DNA of 64,000 nt from Yponomeuta sedellus (GCA_934045075.1 OW203744.1:1550001-1614000), one strand, 5' to 3'. Positions 9,433-20,129 are shown, numbered from the stretch's first letter. Made by a program: numbers and translations. Notes: generated by a model not told the origin, from the letters alone.

Positions 9433-9580
9433 TGCGTTCCGAGATGCGATGAAATCGATTACAGCGCGAATCCGACCAAATTTAGTAGTCCCAAAGTATC
9501 TCGCACGAAATAGGGTTCTTGTGCCTACTGCTCTTAAATGGATTGGCACTGTAATCGATTTCATCGCATCTCGGAACGCA
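9433..9580. mobile_element. Inverted-repeat element, perfect 32-bp TIRs
   Basis: 9433-9464 and 9549-9580 are exact reverse complements (TGCGTTCCGAGATGCG...). 148 bp in all, non-coding. CCC flanks both sides. Superfamily not assigned. Confidence 0.8.
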
Positions 9581-9871
9581 CCCTTAAATTCAATTCTGTT
9601 CCATGGACCTACTGCACTGAATAGTCAGTACCACGTATAAAGCAGGTTTTGCAATAATTACGTTTGGTTGGGATCTGTGGGTGGGAATTTGTATGGTATC
9701 GGCTTTCGGCCGCGGCCCGAACTAAGCTTGACCTTCTGCTTTACTCGTGACTTTAAGACTCGTAGGATAAAAAGCTTGTAAATGTAGGATAAAAAAGCTT
9801 GTAAACGTTCATATATTTATCTCTTTGATTCGATGTCATATATGTATGTACGTACAAAATAGTAAATTTAC

Positions 9872-9963
9872 CTGCTTGGCACCAATTTGTGTGTAGATAC
9901 CGGCCATGTTGAAGAGGACACACGCCTTCTCGAACGCTACGGTCCTCTGGCACGATGGGACTC
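9872..9963 (-). CDS. Rhp: Rhophilin exon: BRO1 domain, segment 3
   Basis: 92 bp: two bases finishing the Gly codon, then 30 codons. Acceptor GCTGCAG, donor AAGCAG/GTAAAT. Reads VPSCQRTVAFEKACVLFNMA then GIYTQIGAKQ, matching the conserved BRO1 helix pair where EKA-VLFN-A-Y-Q is typical of all BRO1 proteins. Confidence 0.95.
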
Positions 9964-9994
9964 CTGCAGCGAACAAACAAAACGATTAATTATT

Positions 9995-10445
9995 GAGTGA
10001 GAGTATGTGTGAGTGAATGAGTAAGTGTATTCTCTCACAAGTCTCATTCGAAAAATTTGTCAAGTGTCCGGTGGGAAAAAGCGACTGAGCGAGCGGATAA
10101 AAAGGAGTTGTATCACTTATTTTAGTTCGTAAGTGAATAATCCTATGAGAAGAAGTAACCGAATGTTTAAGTGAGGGAGTGAGTGTGTGAGAGAGTGAAT
10201 GAGTGAAATAGTGAGTTAGTTGGTAGGTGAGTGAGGGAGTGAATGAGTGATATAGTGAGTGAGTTCGTGAGTGAGTTGGTGAGTGAGTGAGAGTGTGAAT
10301 GAGTGAAATAGTGAGTAAGATCGTGAGTGAGTGGGTAGGTGAGTGAGTTAGTGATGAGTGAATGTAATGGAGTTGAGAGTGAGTGAGTATATGAGAGAGT
10401 GAGGGTGTGCGTGAGTGAGCGAGTGTCTGAGTGATTGAGTAAGAG
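9995..10445. repeat. Degenerate GTGA/GAGT minisatellite
   Basis: About 450 bp of GAGTGAGTGA-type repeats with interruptions, in the intron between two BRO1 exons. Explains a spurious Ser/His/Leu/Thr ORF on the minus strand. Confidence 0.9.
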
Positions 10446-10483
10446 TGACTGAATAAGAGAGTAGATTACGCTTCCTTTCTCAC

Positions 10484-10625
10484 CGGTTAACGAGTCGAAC
10501 CACTCGAAGTAGACGCCAAGCGATCGGTCCGGCGGGAAGAAGCGCCGCTCGATGAAGTAGAGCTGGTTGTAGTACTTGAACAGCAGCGCCACGCCAGCGC
10601 TGGAGCGGACCGGGGTGCGCATCGC
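10484..10625 (-). CDS. Rhp: Rhophilin exon: BRO1 domain, segment 2
   Basis: 142 bp, 47 codons plus the first G of a Gly codon. Acceptor CCCCGCAG, donor TTAACCG/GTGAGA. Contains GVALLFKYYNQLYFIERRFF, PPDRSLGVYFEWFDSLT, a hallmark of rhophilin BRO1. A degenerate TGAG/GTGA-rich repeat begins about 40 bp below the donor; translating through it gives a spurious Ser/His/Leu-rich tail that is not coding. Confidence 0.95.
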
Positions 10626-10781
10626 CTGCGGGGGATGGGGTAATTAGTACAAATTAGAACTGAAAAAAAACGTAATGGCTAAGGTATTTAAGTAATGTTA
10701 CGACTAAGAAAGAGTCACGTATTTGGAAGTCCTAAGAACTATAAAAAACAATCGAGGCAAATAACAGCCATTGTCGTACTT

Positions 10782-11100
10782 ATGATGATGATTGAACCGA
10801 CTGATTTCGGCCATGGCGACCACTTTGACCCCTAATCAGATATGTGGCGCTGGTGCGCTCGAAGATGGCTTATGTAGCCTATCTTCGCGGCGAAACTCCG
10901 TGCTCACTGAGGGCACGTGAGAATGCCGTTGTCATATTTGTATGTTATGGCAGCAGGTGGGCGAGCCTTTAACTGGTCGCGTTTGGTGTCAAGGTCAGCT
11001 TTGCGCTGAACCTCGAACTCGCGTACTTGGCTGTTCACGATCCTGTGCCATTCTGGCCGCTGTGCTGCCAAACGTTCCCAGCGGGAGGGCTATGTTGCAT
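10782..11100 (-). mobile_element. LINE ORF2 C-terminal fragment, degenerate
   Basis: Minus-strand frames resemble the C-terminus of a non-LTR element ORF: EWHRIVNSQVREFEVQRKAD, then KARPPAAITYKYDNGILTCP and IGYISHLRAHQR (a C-terminal zinc-finger-like region). Ends with a short (TGA)n-type tail. Carries frame breaks. Confidence 0.65.
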
Positions 11101-11152
11101 CTCTCCATGTGTCGCTTTTGGAAAATTCTATTGAAAAACTATCTAAGTACCT

Positions 11153-11528
11153 TAAAAACCTATTAAGAGGCTAAAAATTCCACCCATGCCGGGATTCGAC
11201 CTCTGGCTATCCGTGCCAGCGCTCTATCCAATTGAGCTAATGGGCGACTCACCGGCATCAGTGAAATTTCGAACCTCTTTACACTATTCTCTGTATTACG
11301 TACAGGCAGCGACATCTGGCTGAAGTAGATTGCATCACTTACAGCCCCGACTACCTACTTTGCAGTTAGGTTTTTACATCGGAATGATATCGCTGTACCC
11401 ACATGATTATACTATTTTATTTTTAATGCACTAACCCGTGCTAAGGACAATTTTAAAAACCTATTTAGTGGCTAAACATTTTTTTAGCCTCGGGTTAGTG
11501 CATTAAAAATAAAAATAGTATAATTATG
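11153..11528 (+). mobile_element. SINE family T, copy 3: foldback insertion
   Basis: Flanked by the 9-bp target duplication TAAGTACCT (11144-11152 and 11529-11537). From the left: inverted copy starting at TTAAAAACCTATT, tRNA-like core and 5' body in minus orientation, the tail of a second unit, then a switch to plus orientation and the plus-strand tail GGGTTAGTGCATTAAAAAT. Confidence 0.88.
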
Positions 11529-11548
11529 TAAGTACCTATTAGACTCTA

Positions 11549-12050
11549 GGCCGATTCTCGCCCATGCGGATTAAAAGCAAAGACGCAAAATATTCGAAGG
11601 CTTAGACAATTGTCGCATAAAAATAAGATAAGACTCGACGGAATCATTAGACATTTATTTTCTCATTCGAATTCAATCTAGCATGGCGTTCAGAATACAG
11701 ATTTTGGCTGTCGCTCGACTTTTTATGTAGAATTCCCAGGAGCCAATTCTCACTTCAATAGCAAATAAGTCGTATATGACTCTAAGGCTTATGACTTGGA
11801 ATTCTACGTAAAAAGTCGAGCGACAGCCAAAATCTGTATTCTGAACGCCAAGCTAGATTGAATTCGAATGAGAAAATAAATGTCTAATGACTCTGTCGAG
11901 TTATCTTATCTCATTTTTATACGCCAAATGTCTAAGCCTTCGAATATTTTGCGTCTACGCTTTCATTCGCATGGGCAAGAATCGGCCCCCAAGTCATAAG
12001 CCATAGAGTCGTATACGACTTATTTGCTAATGAAGTGAGAATTGGTTCCC
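11549..12050. repeat. Inverted-dimer element
   Basis: Arm A (11549-11735) is the inverse of arm A' (11803-11986). A 60-bp block X (11739-11799) is inverted again as X' (11989-12050). Order A-X-A'-X'. A full element X-A'-X' thus has an extra inverted partial copy joined to its left end. Confidence 0.85.
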
Positions 12051-12062
12051 TAGTTATATATG

Positions 12063-12120
12063 CATTATCAACCCTTTAATGTCCCCACTGCTGGAGCACG
12101 GGTATCTTCCTGCATCGCAG
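12063..12120 (+). repeat. Family B fragment (5' 60 bp)
   Basis: ATCAACCCTTTAATGTCCCC to CATCGCAGG, then truncated at a family D element. Confidence 0.7.
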
Positions 12121-12595
12121 GTATTTATATATTAAGCGGGTCTAATCGCGATTATTTCACGCGCCTTATCACCGGACCTGCCCGTAGGCGTACTGAGTGT
12201 TGTTTGTCGGCTAGCTGCGAAAAATTAAAAGTGACTACCCACATTGATTGTACTCGCCACTTCAGTCTAACGATTAACACAACATTTACATACAGGCACA
12301 TACATTGCTTCTGGCCCCACACTAGGATACCCTGTGTCGTGGGAACCAGAACGACGACATCACAAACATGTCAACATCCAAGACCTGGGCTTTTTTTGTC
12401 CCCAGCCGGGATTCGAACCCGGGACCTCTTGTATGGTAGGCAGACGCGATACCGCTACGCCACAGAGGTCTTCACCCGAGATTACGGCAACTGCATCGCT
12501 ACCGAAACGTCGGGAAATAAGGTAATTACGTTTTACCTAACAAATAATCGCGATTTGACCCGTTTAATATATAACTATGTATGAGTATCGCGAAT
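12121..12595. mobile_element. Family D inverted-repeat element carrying a nested SINE
   Basis: Ends ATATTAAGCGGGTCTAATCG and GATTTGACCCGTTTAATATA are inverted repeats; a family R SINE sits inside (12283-12470). Confidence 0.75.
12283..12470 (-). mobile_element. SINE family R (tRNA-derived)
   Basis: Minus-strand tRNA-like head with GGCGTAGCGGTATCGCG and GGTTCGAATCCCGGC, then the ...GTGGGGCCAGAAGCAATGTA body. Confidence 0.75.
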
Positions 12596-12998
12596 CATTA
12601 AGAAATACAATTGGCTCCCTGGTTGCACGTCTCATCTGTGTGGGCCGCGCCTTAATCGTAAAGAATTAACTCACGAATCGTAGAAATAAAAAGAGATTGC
12701 CTTGAATTAGATCTATATATTTTACACTTATTATTATTTCTCTTGATTTCGACCACTCATAACAACCTCCTTCGCACACGGATCACAGCGGATGTTTACA
12801 TAAGTGCCTTCGTATCGTTCGATCCGTTGACAACTGTCACCCCTGCGTTTCGTTATATCTCCCTATTCTATGTCGCTCACTCAATCTATGGACTAACTCA
12901 TTCCAAAATAACTCTCGTAGATATAACGTAACGCAGATTGTAAACAACTAAATTAAAGAAATACAGAGTAAATAGTGATTCTAACAATCGAAGTTTAC
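12596..12998. other. Rhp intron, nothing recognised
   Basis: No shared repeat seen before the exon at 12999. Confidence 0.4.
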
Positions 12999-13152
12999 CT
13001 GTCGCATGTCCATGAAGTCGGAGACGGCGTCTTCATACTGTGCTGGGCTCTCGCTGTAGTGCTCCATGATGAAGTCGCGGAACGGCTCTCGGAAGTCCAC
13101 CTCCTTGGTCTCCTTCAGCCCCAGCGGCACCATCGGCATCACGCAGTCCTTG
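12999..13152 (-). CDS. Rhp: Rhophilin exon: start of BRO1 domain
   Basis: 154 bp; the first base completes a Ser codon, followed by 51 codons ending in GACATGCGACAG/GTAAAC. Encodes KDCVMPMVPLGLKETKEVDF followed by EHYSESPAQYEDAVSDFMD. The MPMVPLGLKETKE stretch is the conserved opening of the rhophilin BRO1 domain, a helical banana-shaped fold shared with Alix and Bro1. Confidence 0.94.
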
Positions 13153-13235
13153 CTGCGGGCGGAAAACTAGCGTGAGGGAACCCGACAAATATAGTCACTA
13201 CCATACTCCCTCAGTAGTGTGTGATACAAGTATTT

Positions 13236-13520
13236 ATATCTTCTTCTTCTTCAGGCTATATTATGTAGTCCACTGCTGGACATAGCCCTCCCCTAATGAG
13301 CGCCATAGCGCCCTGTCTTCAGCTTGCCGCATCCAGTATCTGCCGGCAGATTTCCTTCCCACCTGGTCGGAGGGAGTCCTATACTACGTTTGCCGAGTCG
13401 CGATCTCTGCTCAAGAACACGTTTACTCCAACGGTTGTCGGTTCTTCGCGAGATACGGCCAGCCCACTGCCACTTCAGCTCGCTAATTCTTTGAGCTATG
13501 TCGATAACCTTGATTCTCTG
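13236..13520 (-). mobile_element. Family C RTE-like LINE 3' end
   Basis: Minus strand encodes remnants of ..TDNRWSKRVLE..RLGKRS..PPTRW, then the 3' UTR GGGAGGGCTATGTCCAGCAG and a (GAA)n tail. Confidence 0.75.
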
Positions 13521-13617
13521 TAGGATGCAAGTAACTATACAACGACACGAAATTCGTTGAAATTTCTGTAGAAATAAGTCTCCCTTTGCATGTAATTTTT
13601 ATCACATTATACATTAG

Positions 13618-13915
13618 ATGGTGTCCGAAATACCACGCTGCGCTCTAAGACAGGAATACGCGATATTGGTGTGGCGACCGCTCAACTTAAGTGGAGCTGG
13701 GCTGGTCACGTTTGCCGGATGGATCCGAACCGGTGGGCGAAAATCACCACCGAGTGGATACCAGATGGACGGCAAAGTCGTGGCCGACCGCGACGCAGAT
13801 AACGGGAGGACCTCGACAATCATCTCCGAGATTGGTTACAGGTGGCGCTGGAGAGAACGGAATGGAGAAAAAGGGGGGAGGCCTTTGCCCAGCAGTGGGA
13901 CACAAAACAGGCTAA
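13618..13915 (+). pseudogene. LINE reverse transcriptase C-terminus, frameshifted
   Basis: Frames read WAGHVCRMDPNRWAKITTEW, then RQSRGRPRRR and ALERTEWRKRGEAFAQQWDT, the end of an RTE-type ORF, split by frameshifts. Confidence 0.7.
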
Positions 13916-13934
13916 CTAAAAAAAATACGTTATC

Positions 13935-14060
13935 AACCCAAGCGGAGATGGCGGGATGACTTCACGACCTTTCTGCCGGGCTGGCAGGAGGTGGCCATGA
14001 ACAGGGAGGAGTGGAAGGCGAAAGAGGAGGCCTTTGTCCACCAGTGGGACACAATCGTAG
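13935..14060 (+). pseudogene. Second LINE ORF end in tandem
   Basis: Reads PKRRWRDDFTTFLPGWQEVA and MNREEWKAKEEAFVHQWDT, a different copy of the same ORF end placed directly after the first. Confidence 0.75.
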
Positions 14061-14065
14061 CTACA

Positions 14066-14766
14066 TCAAAAAAATACGTTATTCAAGTTTTTGCATTTAA
14101 TTTTCAGTAAAGTTTCAATGGTTTATATTAATTTTTTTTGTGCAAGAAAGTGTAACAAACAAACCAATATGGTTTTGCAAAGAATGGCAAAAAAATTGGG
14201 CTCCTAATAGCCTAGAAAACTTTAATATCGTATAATACAATCTGCTGAGTGCAATGCATTTTGCTAACTCCTGGTACGAAGTTACAATAATGACTCTAGG
14301 GCCCAGAACAAGTGATTGTGATGTCTGGAATTTAAGTCATTTATATAAGGGGTAACAACGGCCTCGTATACACCAGAAAATGACCGGTTTTACATCGAAT
14401 GACTCCGACTTTGTATCGTTTTTGGTGAAAATTTACTAACACACTTTCAAGAACAACGCCGTAAAAGAACAATATTCCCAGATCAAGAGTTCATTCACGA
14501 CTTGTAACAATTGCACAGGAAATCTTATCAATTAAACCTAAAAATAATTAAAGCCGGCGGCGGGAACTTATGAATTCATTCTCAAACGGCCGAGCAAAAA
14601 CTGCTTGATACACCGGTAGAAGGAAATGGGGTGACCTCTTCCTAAAGTGTCACTTCTATTTTGGACACGATGGGAGGGATGAAAAGGGACACCGAAGCAG
14701 TTGAAGTTAAAAACCGGTCAAGTGTGGTTTTGCTCTGTTCCGTCCCTATATTAATAACTTATAAAA
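14066..14766. other. Intron; traces of old repeats
   Basis: TTAAAAACCGGTCAAGTG near 14708 resembles the end of a widespread lepidopteran repeat (family Y). No coding frame. Confidence 0.4.
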
Positions 14767-15047
14767 TGTAAGAATGTTTCAAAGTAGCGCAGAAACTGCA
14801 AATTAATGAACATTACAATTGAAATTAAGGGTCCATTTCAAAATCTAGATAATTTTGGAGAAAACATGGACAAAAAACCCCAAACTTAGTTTTTTCAAAG
14901 TCCTTAATTAACAGAGTTTACATAATTATTATAAAACATAGAACTCATGCATTGTACTGCCTTTCATTCCAGACATCATTGTCATCTAAATAATCCTTTA
15001 TGTTATAGTAGCCCTTTTGGCACAAAGTGTACTTAACTCATTTTTTG
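14767..15047 (+). repeat. Family F interspersed repeat
   Basis: Contains GAGAAAACATGGACAAAAAA, TTTTTTCAAAGTCCTTAATT and GACATCATTGTCATCTA. Copies at 23300, 38335, 40236, 43190, 54335. Confidence 0.75.
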
Positions 15048-15055
15048 AACAAATA

Positions 15056-15122
15056 TTTATTCTTCTTCAGGCTATATTATTATGTTAGTCCACTGCTGGA
15101 CATAGCCCTCTCCTAATGAGCT
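15056..15122 (-). mobile_element. Family C LINE 3' fragment
   Basis: Only the last ~65 bp with the GAA-type tail. Confidence 0.7.
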
Positions 15123-15171
15123 CCTATACATTTATTGCGATAATTAACGGATTCCTAAAGTATACGCATTG

Positions 15172-15425
15172 GGCCGGTTTCTGAACTGAGAATTTCACTA
15201 AGTAATAAATAGTAACACTTTTTTGTGTGATTAAATAATTATTATTTTATGTGTTCTTGACGAAAATTTATTAAGTGTGACATTTTTTGGAATAATTTAA
15301 TTTTGTATTGACAGTTGTACAGACAGTTTAATACATAAGTAATGTTCTGTCACACTCGAAATTCGAGGAAACTGCACTACAATTAACTATTCACTTAAGG
15401 AATTTCTCACATCAGGAACTGGCCG
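15172..15425. mobile_element. Inverted-repeat element, imperfect TIRs
   Basis: GGCCGGTTTCTGAACTGAGA at the left and, inverted, GGCCAGTTCCTGATGTGAGA at the right. About 254 bp, AT-rich, non-coding. Confidence 0.65.
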
Positions 15426-16129
15426 CTGTTTGTTGGTCTGACTTAATTTCTAATGTTAGTACGAGCTATTTCAATTTACAATTATTTTGCACCAATTATT
15501 AGTTATTATTAGCGCTGGGTCATAGCATTATTACGCGCAATTTATCATCTAACTGTCAAAATAGTATGAAATTTAATTGGACAGAGGATTGGAATCTCTT
15601 AGGATTTGGTGCTCATTATTAGGCCGCTAGCTGTCAAAATAAGCGGATATAAGAAGAGGTGTTTTGATTAGTACGAAAATTATGAACATATTAAGGAAGT
15701 TCACGGTTTGACTAATTACCAAGGCCATGCAAATATTTGTTACGACAGCGAGATTATCAATTGGCAACAGTCGGTTGGCGTAAAAAAATGCTTCCTAGAA
15801 TTTTACGGTGTGGGTGTCAGAATGATTCTCAATTAACTGAGAAATGTGAAAAAATCTAGGTATTTTTTTAATGCCATGTGGTTCCCATTTGCTGAATTCT
15901 CAGTTGATTGTTAACGAACCCTTTTGGAATTCAAAACCTAGACATACAATTGCTCTCTTCATGGTGTTAGGGGTATAATAAGGTAGATTAAGACTATTTA
16001 TGTAAGTATGTGTATATATTTATTTATTTATAGTATTCAAGTATGATTTACGTAAGTTTATAATTACGTATACGTATGTTTATTAATATTCCTATTTTTA
16101 CCGACTGCCCGTATCTATTTCGCCTTCGG
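15426..16129. other. Intron, nothing recognised
   Basis: AT-rich DNA with no repeat shared inside the window. Confidence 0.4.
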
Positions 16130-16275
16130 CAAATTCTCCGATTTGAGGTTGCCTGGAAGAAATTGCTATCAGCAATAAGGCCGCCAATTGTATCTTATCT
16201 TCTGTATCTGCTGTTTCTGTATCAATTTTCCGGTATACAATAAAGAATATTATTATCTTATCTTATTAAGATCAA
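16130..16275 (+). mobile_element. Family O 3' end fragment
   Basis: AAGGCCGCCAATTGTATCTT and ACAATAAAGAATATTATTAT match the 3' end of the 8106 and 32660 copies in reverse. Confidence 0.6.
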
Positions 16276-16724
16276 GTTCAACAATTTTCGATTTATGGCA
16301 TTATTCACCGGCGCAAAACTGAAATATATATTTTTCTTTTCATTTATTCATATTTTTAATGTCATCTGCGTTTGTAAGTTTGTATGTACGGGATAATTTC
16401 CGAAAGTACTTAACCGATTACAAAAATTCTTTCAGTAGTATTTAGGATAGTCCTATAGGGGTAGGGTGGATCTAGGCAATAGAATAATCTTTTTGCCATC
16501 CGAACGTGGTCGCGGGCAATGCTGAACAGTATTCTGAAAGTTATAGCGCAGAGAACGGACAGCCCCATAATTAGACACTGGGACTCATGTAAACCAAAGT
16601 ATAAGTTTGGATAAGCAGCTAAAAATAAAAAATTGAGTTCAAGTTAAAATTTTCATTATTATTATTCGTTATCTCGTTATAATTTTAATTTGATTTATTA
16701 TTTATTCTTCCTAATTTCACTAAC
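16276..16724. other. Intron; old repeat traces
   Basis: GTACTTAACCGATTACAAAAATTC near 16405 resembles common lepidopteran repeat sequence; nothing defined. Confidence 0.35.
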
Positions 16725-16736
16725 ATATGTAGTTTT

Positions 16737-16969
16737 ATACTAATTTTATTTTTAATGCACTAACCCGTGTTAAGGACAAATTTAAAAAACCTATTTAGAT
16801 GTCGCTGCCTGTACGTAATACAGAGAATAATGTAAAGAGGTTCGAAATTTCACTGATGCCGGTGAGTCGCCCATTGGCTCAATTGGTAGAGCGCTGGCAC
16901 GGATAGCCAGAGGTTGCTGGTTCGAATCCCGGCATGGGTGAAATTTTTAGCCTCTAAATAGGTTTTTAA
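16737..16969. mobile_element. SINE family T, copy 4: foldback insertion
   Basis: Perfect 12-bp target duplication ATATGTAGTTTT (16725-16736 and 16970-16981). Left part is the 3' tail in minus orientation up to AACCTATTTAGA. It then switches to plus-orientation 5' body, tRNA-like core and AGGTTTTTAA. Confidence 0.92.
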
Positions 16970-17119
16970 ATATGTAGTTTTGCTATTATCTGTAAGTGTA
17001 CTAACAACCTATAGATTCTCCCTGATCTTCCTGGCGGTGCAACGAGGTAATGCTGCTAGCGTCATGGAAACTTTTGGGTCGGGTGTGTCCCGGGGCGATA
17101 TTTTTGATTAATTTAGTTT

Positions 17120-17361
17120 AAAAACCTATTTAGAGGCTAAAAATCCCACCCATGCCGGGATTCGAACCCGCGACCTCTGGCTATCCGTGCGAGCGCTCTA
17201 TCCAACTGAGCTAATGGGCGACTCGCCGGCACCAGTGAAATTTCGAACCTCTTTACACTATTCTCTGTTCGAATCCCGGCATGGGTGGAATTTTTAGCCT
17301 CTAAATAGGTTTTTAAAATTGTCCTTAGTACGGGTTAGTGCATTAAAAATAAAAATAGTAT
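17120..17361. mobile_element. SINE family T, copy 5: foldback insertion
   Basis: 10-bp target duplication AATTTAGTTT (17110-17119 and 17362-17371). Left: minus orientation from AAAAACCTATTTAGAGGC through the tRNA-like core and 5' body. Switch at TTCTCTG/TTCGAATCCC to plus orientation T-arm, body and long A-rich tail. Confidence 0.92.
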
Positions 17362-17371
17362 AATTTAGTTT

Positions 17372-17879
17372 AGTTTTTATACTGTTTATTGTGCCACTTT
17401 TTATGACGAAGCTTTTTGCGAATTTTTAGAATGTGTGATGCCTCTCTCTACGCAGTTAAATAAAATAAATATAACATGTACTGGAAACAAAAAATAGATT
17501 CTTTTAACCCGAAGTAAAGAAATACATTACAATACTGCTAGTCCAAGATACGCATGGCACAGAAGAATACCGTGTCTTCCTTAGACCGTGCGTTAGACTT
17601 ATTTCATTTCCGCCATTGTTGTTATTTTCCCGCGCTTTGAGGCCGCCATATTGCATTGTGCCGGAGCGAAAACGCGTCTCGGCTCTAGGTACAGTCGACG
17701 GCACATTATCCTATACATCCATGTACTCTACTCCGTCGCCTTACGGGCGAATTTGCTACTAAAATGTATAGGGTGATGTGCTGTCTACTGTAAGAGTATT
17801 TGAAATGAATGGAGTGCCTATGCCTTTTGCATCTATGTTAGATGTTTTATGCAGCACAAGTGGCGACTCTACAAATTCG
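17372..17879. other. Intron, nothing recognised
   Basis: A 66-codon minus-strand open frame at 17504-17704 has no recognisable domain; I regard it as chance or repeat-derived. Confidence 0.35.
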
Positions 17880-18045
17880 AGGTTCGAAATTTAACTGATG
17901 CCGTTAGTCACCCATTAACTCAGTTGGAACAGCACTGGCACGGTTAGCCAGAGATCGCGGGTTCGAGTCCCGGCATGGGTGGAATTTTTACCCCCTCTAA
18001 ATAGGTTTTTAAAATTGTCCTTAGCACGGGTTAGTGCATTAAAAG
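17880..18045 (+). mobile_element. SINE family T, copy 6, 5'-truncated
   Basis: tRNA-like core with diverged A box, followed by the full tail GCACGGGTTAGTGCATTAAA. Confidence 0.8.
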
Positions 18046-18049
18046 AGAA

Positions 18050-18235
18050 TATAACAAAGTTCATAAGTCCTTGCATGCATGCACGCCGGTTCCGGGTACT
18101 TTTTATCTTCCCCTTTGCTAATACATCCCCTATTTGTTCGATGTATGTCCGCCTGGGACGTCCCTTACTAAAACAGTTCAAAACAATTATACTCTTACAG
18201 AATTAGGGTCTAGAATGAACCCAAATTGGCAGGCC
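18050..18235 (-). mobile_element. Family H LINE 3' region
   Basis: Reverse copy of 21047-21240, including GGACGTCCCAGGCGGACATA and the upstream GGGTCTAGAATGAACCC. 5'-proximal boundary shared with the other copy. Confidence 0.7.
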
Positions 18236-18659
18236 ACCACAATTTGCTCACCTCCCCCATACTCAGCCACGCCAAGCCTTCGGGCTATGCCTATTATGTA
18301 AGCAGTAATGGACTGCGTCAGAAATTATATATCACAGAAGATTGTACTGTGTACATGTGCCACAGATTCAACAACTAAACTTATAGCTCTTATAATGGAA
18401 GTCAAAAAAGACTTGGAACCGAATATCCAAAAATATAAGAAGATTTTATTTTATACAAGACAATCAAATACAACACGTAACATAGCCCTAAACGTTTTAT
18501 GGCCAGTGTCGGCTTAAAGAATCATACGGTGAATGAGTTGCAATAAAATTAGGAATAGCGATGATTATGGAAACTAAATTCAAATTAAAAATAAGGATTG
18601 ATAAAAAAAACTCCAATACAAAAAACTCCAACCCCAATATCATGCAAAATATAGTTTTG
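18236..18659. other. Intron, nothing recognised
   Basis: A 69-codon plus-strand frame at 18308-18517 has no recognisable domain. Confidence 0.35.
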
Positions 18660-18671
18660 ATGGCTAGAAAT

Positions 18672-18775
18672 TACACTATTTTTATTTTTAATGCACTAAC
18701 CCGTGCTAAGGAACAAATTTAAAAAAATTTGTTCCTTAGCACGGCTTAGCCTCTAGCACATTTTAGCCTCTAAAT
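18672..18775. mobile_element. SINE family T, copy 7: mini foldback
   Basis: 12-bp target duplication ATGGCTAGAAAT (18660-18671 and 18776-18787). Only about 104 bp: minus-orientation tail, sharp turn at AAATTTAAAAAAATTT, then plus-orientation tail and body pieces ending CCTCTAAAT. The tRNA core is absent. Confidence 0.88.
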
Positions 18776-18787
18776 ATGGCTAGAAAT

Positions 18788-19237
18788 AACAAACGTAATT
18801 CAATTTATGTTAGTTAAAACCATTTGTAACGACACATCAGTCCTCACAATATACATTTTATCGAAAAATTCATGGTACATAAAAATAAGAAATCACACAG
18901 ATTTTTCTTAACCTGACGGCGGCCTTATCCTTTAGACAACCTTTGAATAAACTGGACCGAATATTACAATGGTATTGAGTTAACCCTCTGCAGTGCACAG
19001 TTCACTTGTCCACTTGTACATGTTTTCATGGCATTACGCGTTATTATGGGTCATTCATGACTTTTTGTCCCAGACCGGCGCGGTCTCTTTAAGGAGCAAT
19101 TTTTTTTTGCCCCATTACAGTTCTGGGTAGTTAGGTAGAGCCTGGGTAAATACGTCACAGGGCAGGGAAGGTTCTACTTTGTGCAGAAATTAGATGGAAA
19201 CGCATGGAAGTATACGACTTTATGTTATGTATTTTTA
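18788..19237. other. Intron with a family O-like remnant
   Basis: CGGCGGCCTTATCC..TAGACAACCTTTG at 18915-18950 resembles family O; otherwise unrecognised. Confidence 0.4.
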
Positions 19238-19522
19238 GGGGGGCCAACTCCGGGTTGGTGGAGGATTGTAAGACAGTGGTTAGCCTTACTGTCAGAAGTT
19301 ATCAAGCCGCCCATAAGGCCTCTGACATGGCTTAACGACTGCCATTATATGACAGCCGGCACCAACGACTTAACGTGCCTTGCGAAGCACGGAAGCGCTC
19401 GGACTAATGCCACTAGCGGTAGTCACGGGCCGCTCACCCATCCCGTCCCTGACCGCGCCTGTTGTTGCTTAATCAAGTGATTGATTCCAATCACTCGGTT
19501 CGCCTAGGCCCCGAGCGCTTCA
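19238..19522 (+). repeat. Family B repeat, 5'-truncated
   Basis: Begins GGGGGGCCAACTCCGGGTTG and runs to the CGAGCGCTTC end. Confidence 0.8.
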
Positions 19523-20129
19523 TGGTATAGCCTTCATGATAGCTCGACTAAAAATATTAAAACTAAAATACTATAAACCGGATGAGGTAAATATTGCAGT
19601 GGGCCGCCCATACCGCAAATATACGTTTTGCCGTCTTTTGTTAAATATTTTTTTATTTTTTATTTTACAGTATTATTGTATTTTTTATTATTAGTATTCA
19701 CAGTATTTTTTATTATTATTTATTCAAGACATTTACAGAACACATACTAGTTAAATACAAAAAAAAAACCTTCACTGAACCCTGTACAGGTTTATCTGTG
19801 AGGTGAGTTACTCTTTTTCTAGCTTATGAAGTGTTGTTTTAGGACATGTCGGCACTTATTTGGTTCACACAGGATTTTTTTAACAAGTTCGGTGGGTAGA
19901 TCGTTTAAATTTAGGTGTGTATTTAAAATTACATTTACTTCGATCCTGGCAGATCTCGATTCACGAACATTAATGAGTCGTTACATTCACGACCGCCGAT
20001 TTCGGGACATTTTATCTATCTTTCTATTGTCTCGGGACCTATTACCTATTGTTGAGGAGACAAAGCTCTTTACAGGTCAGACAGACAAACAGATCTTGTA
20101 GACATATTAATAGGGTCATGTTTGGCAAC
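19523..20129. other. Intron, nothing recognised
   Basis: AT-rich, low-complexity at 19650-19730. A 91-codon plus frame at 19826-20101 has no recognisable domain. Confidence 0.35.

Noticed and set aside
10167..10483. Ser/His/Leu/Thr-rich C-terminal extension of a 151-codon ORF
   Set aside because: It is translation of the GAGTGA minisatellite beyond a good GTGAGA donor.
13618..13959. 113-codon ORF as a host gene
   Set aside because: Neighbouring frames match the LINE ORF end better; it is a frameshifted LINE remnant.
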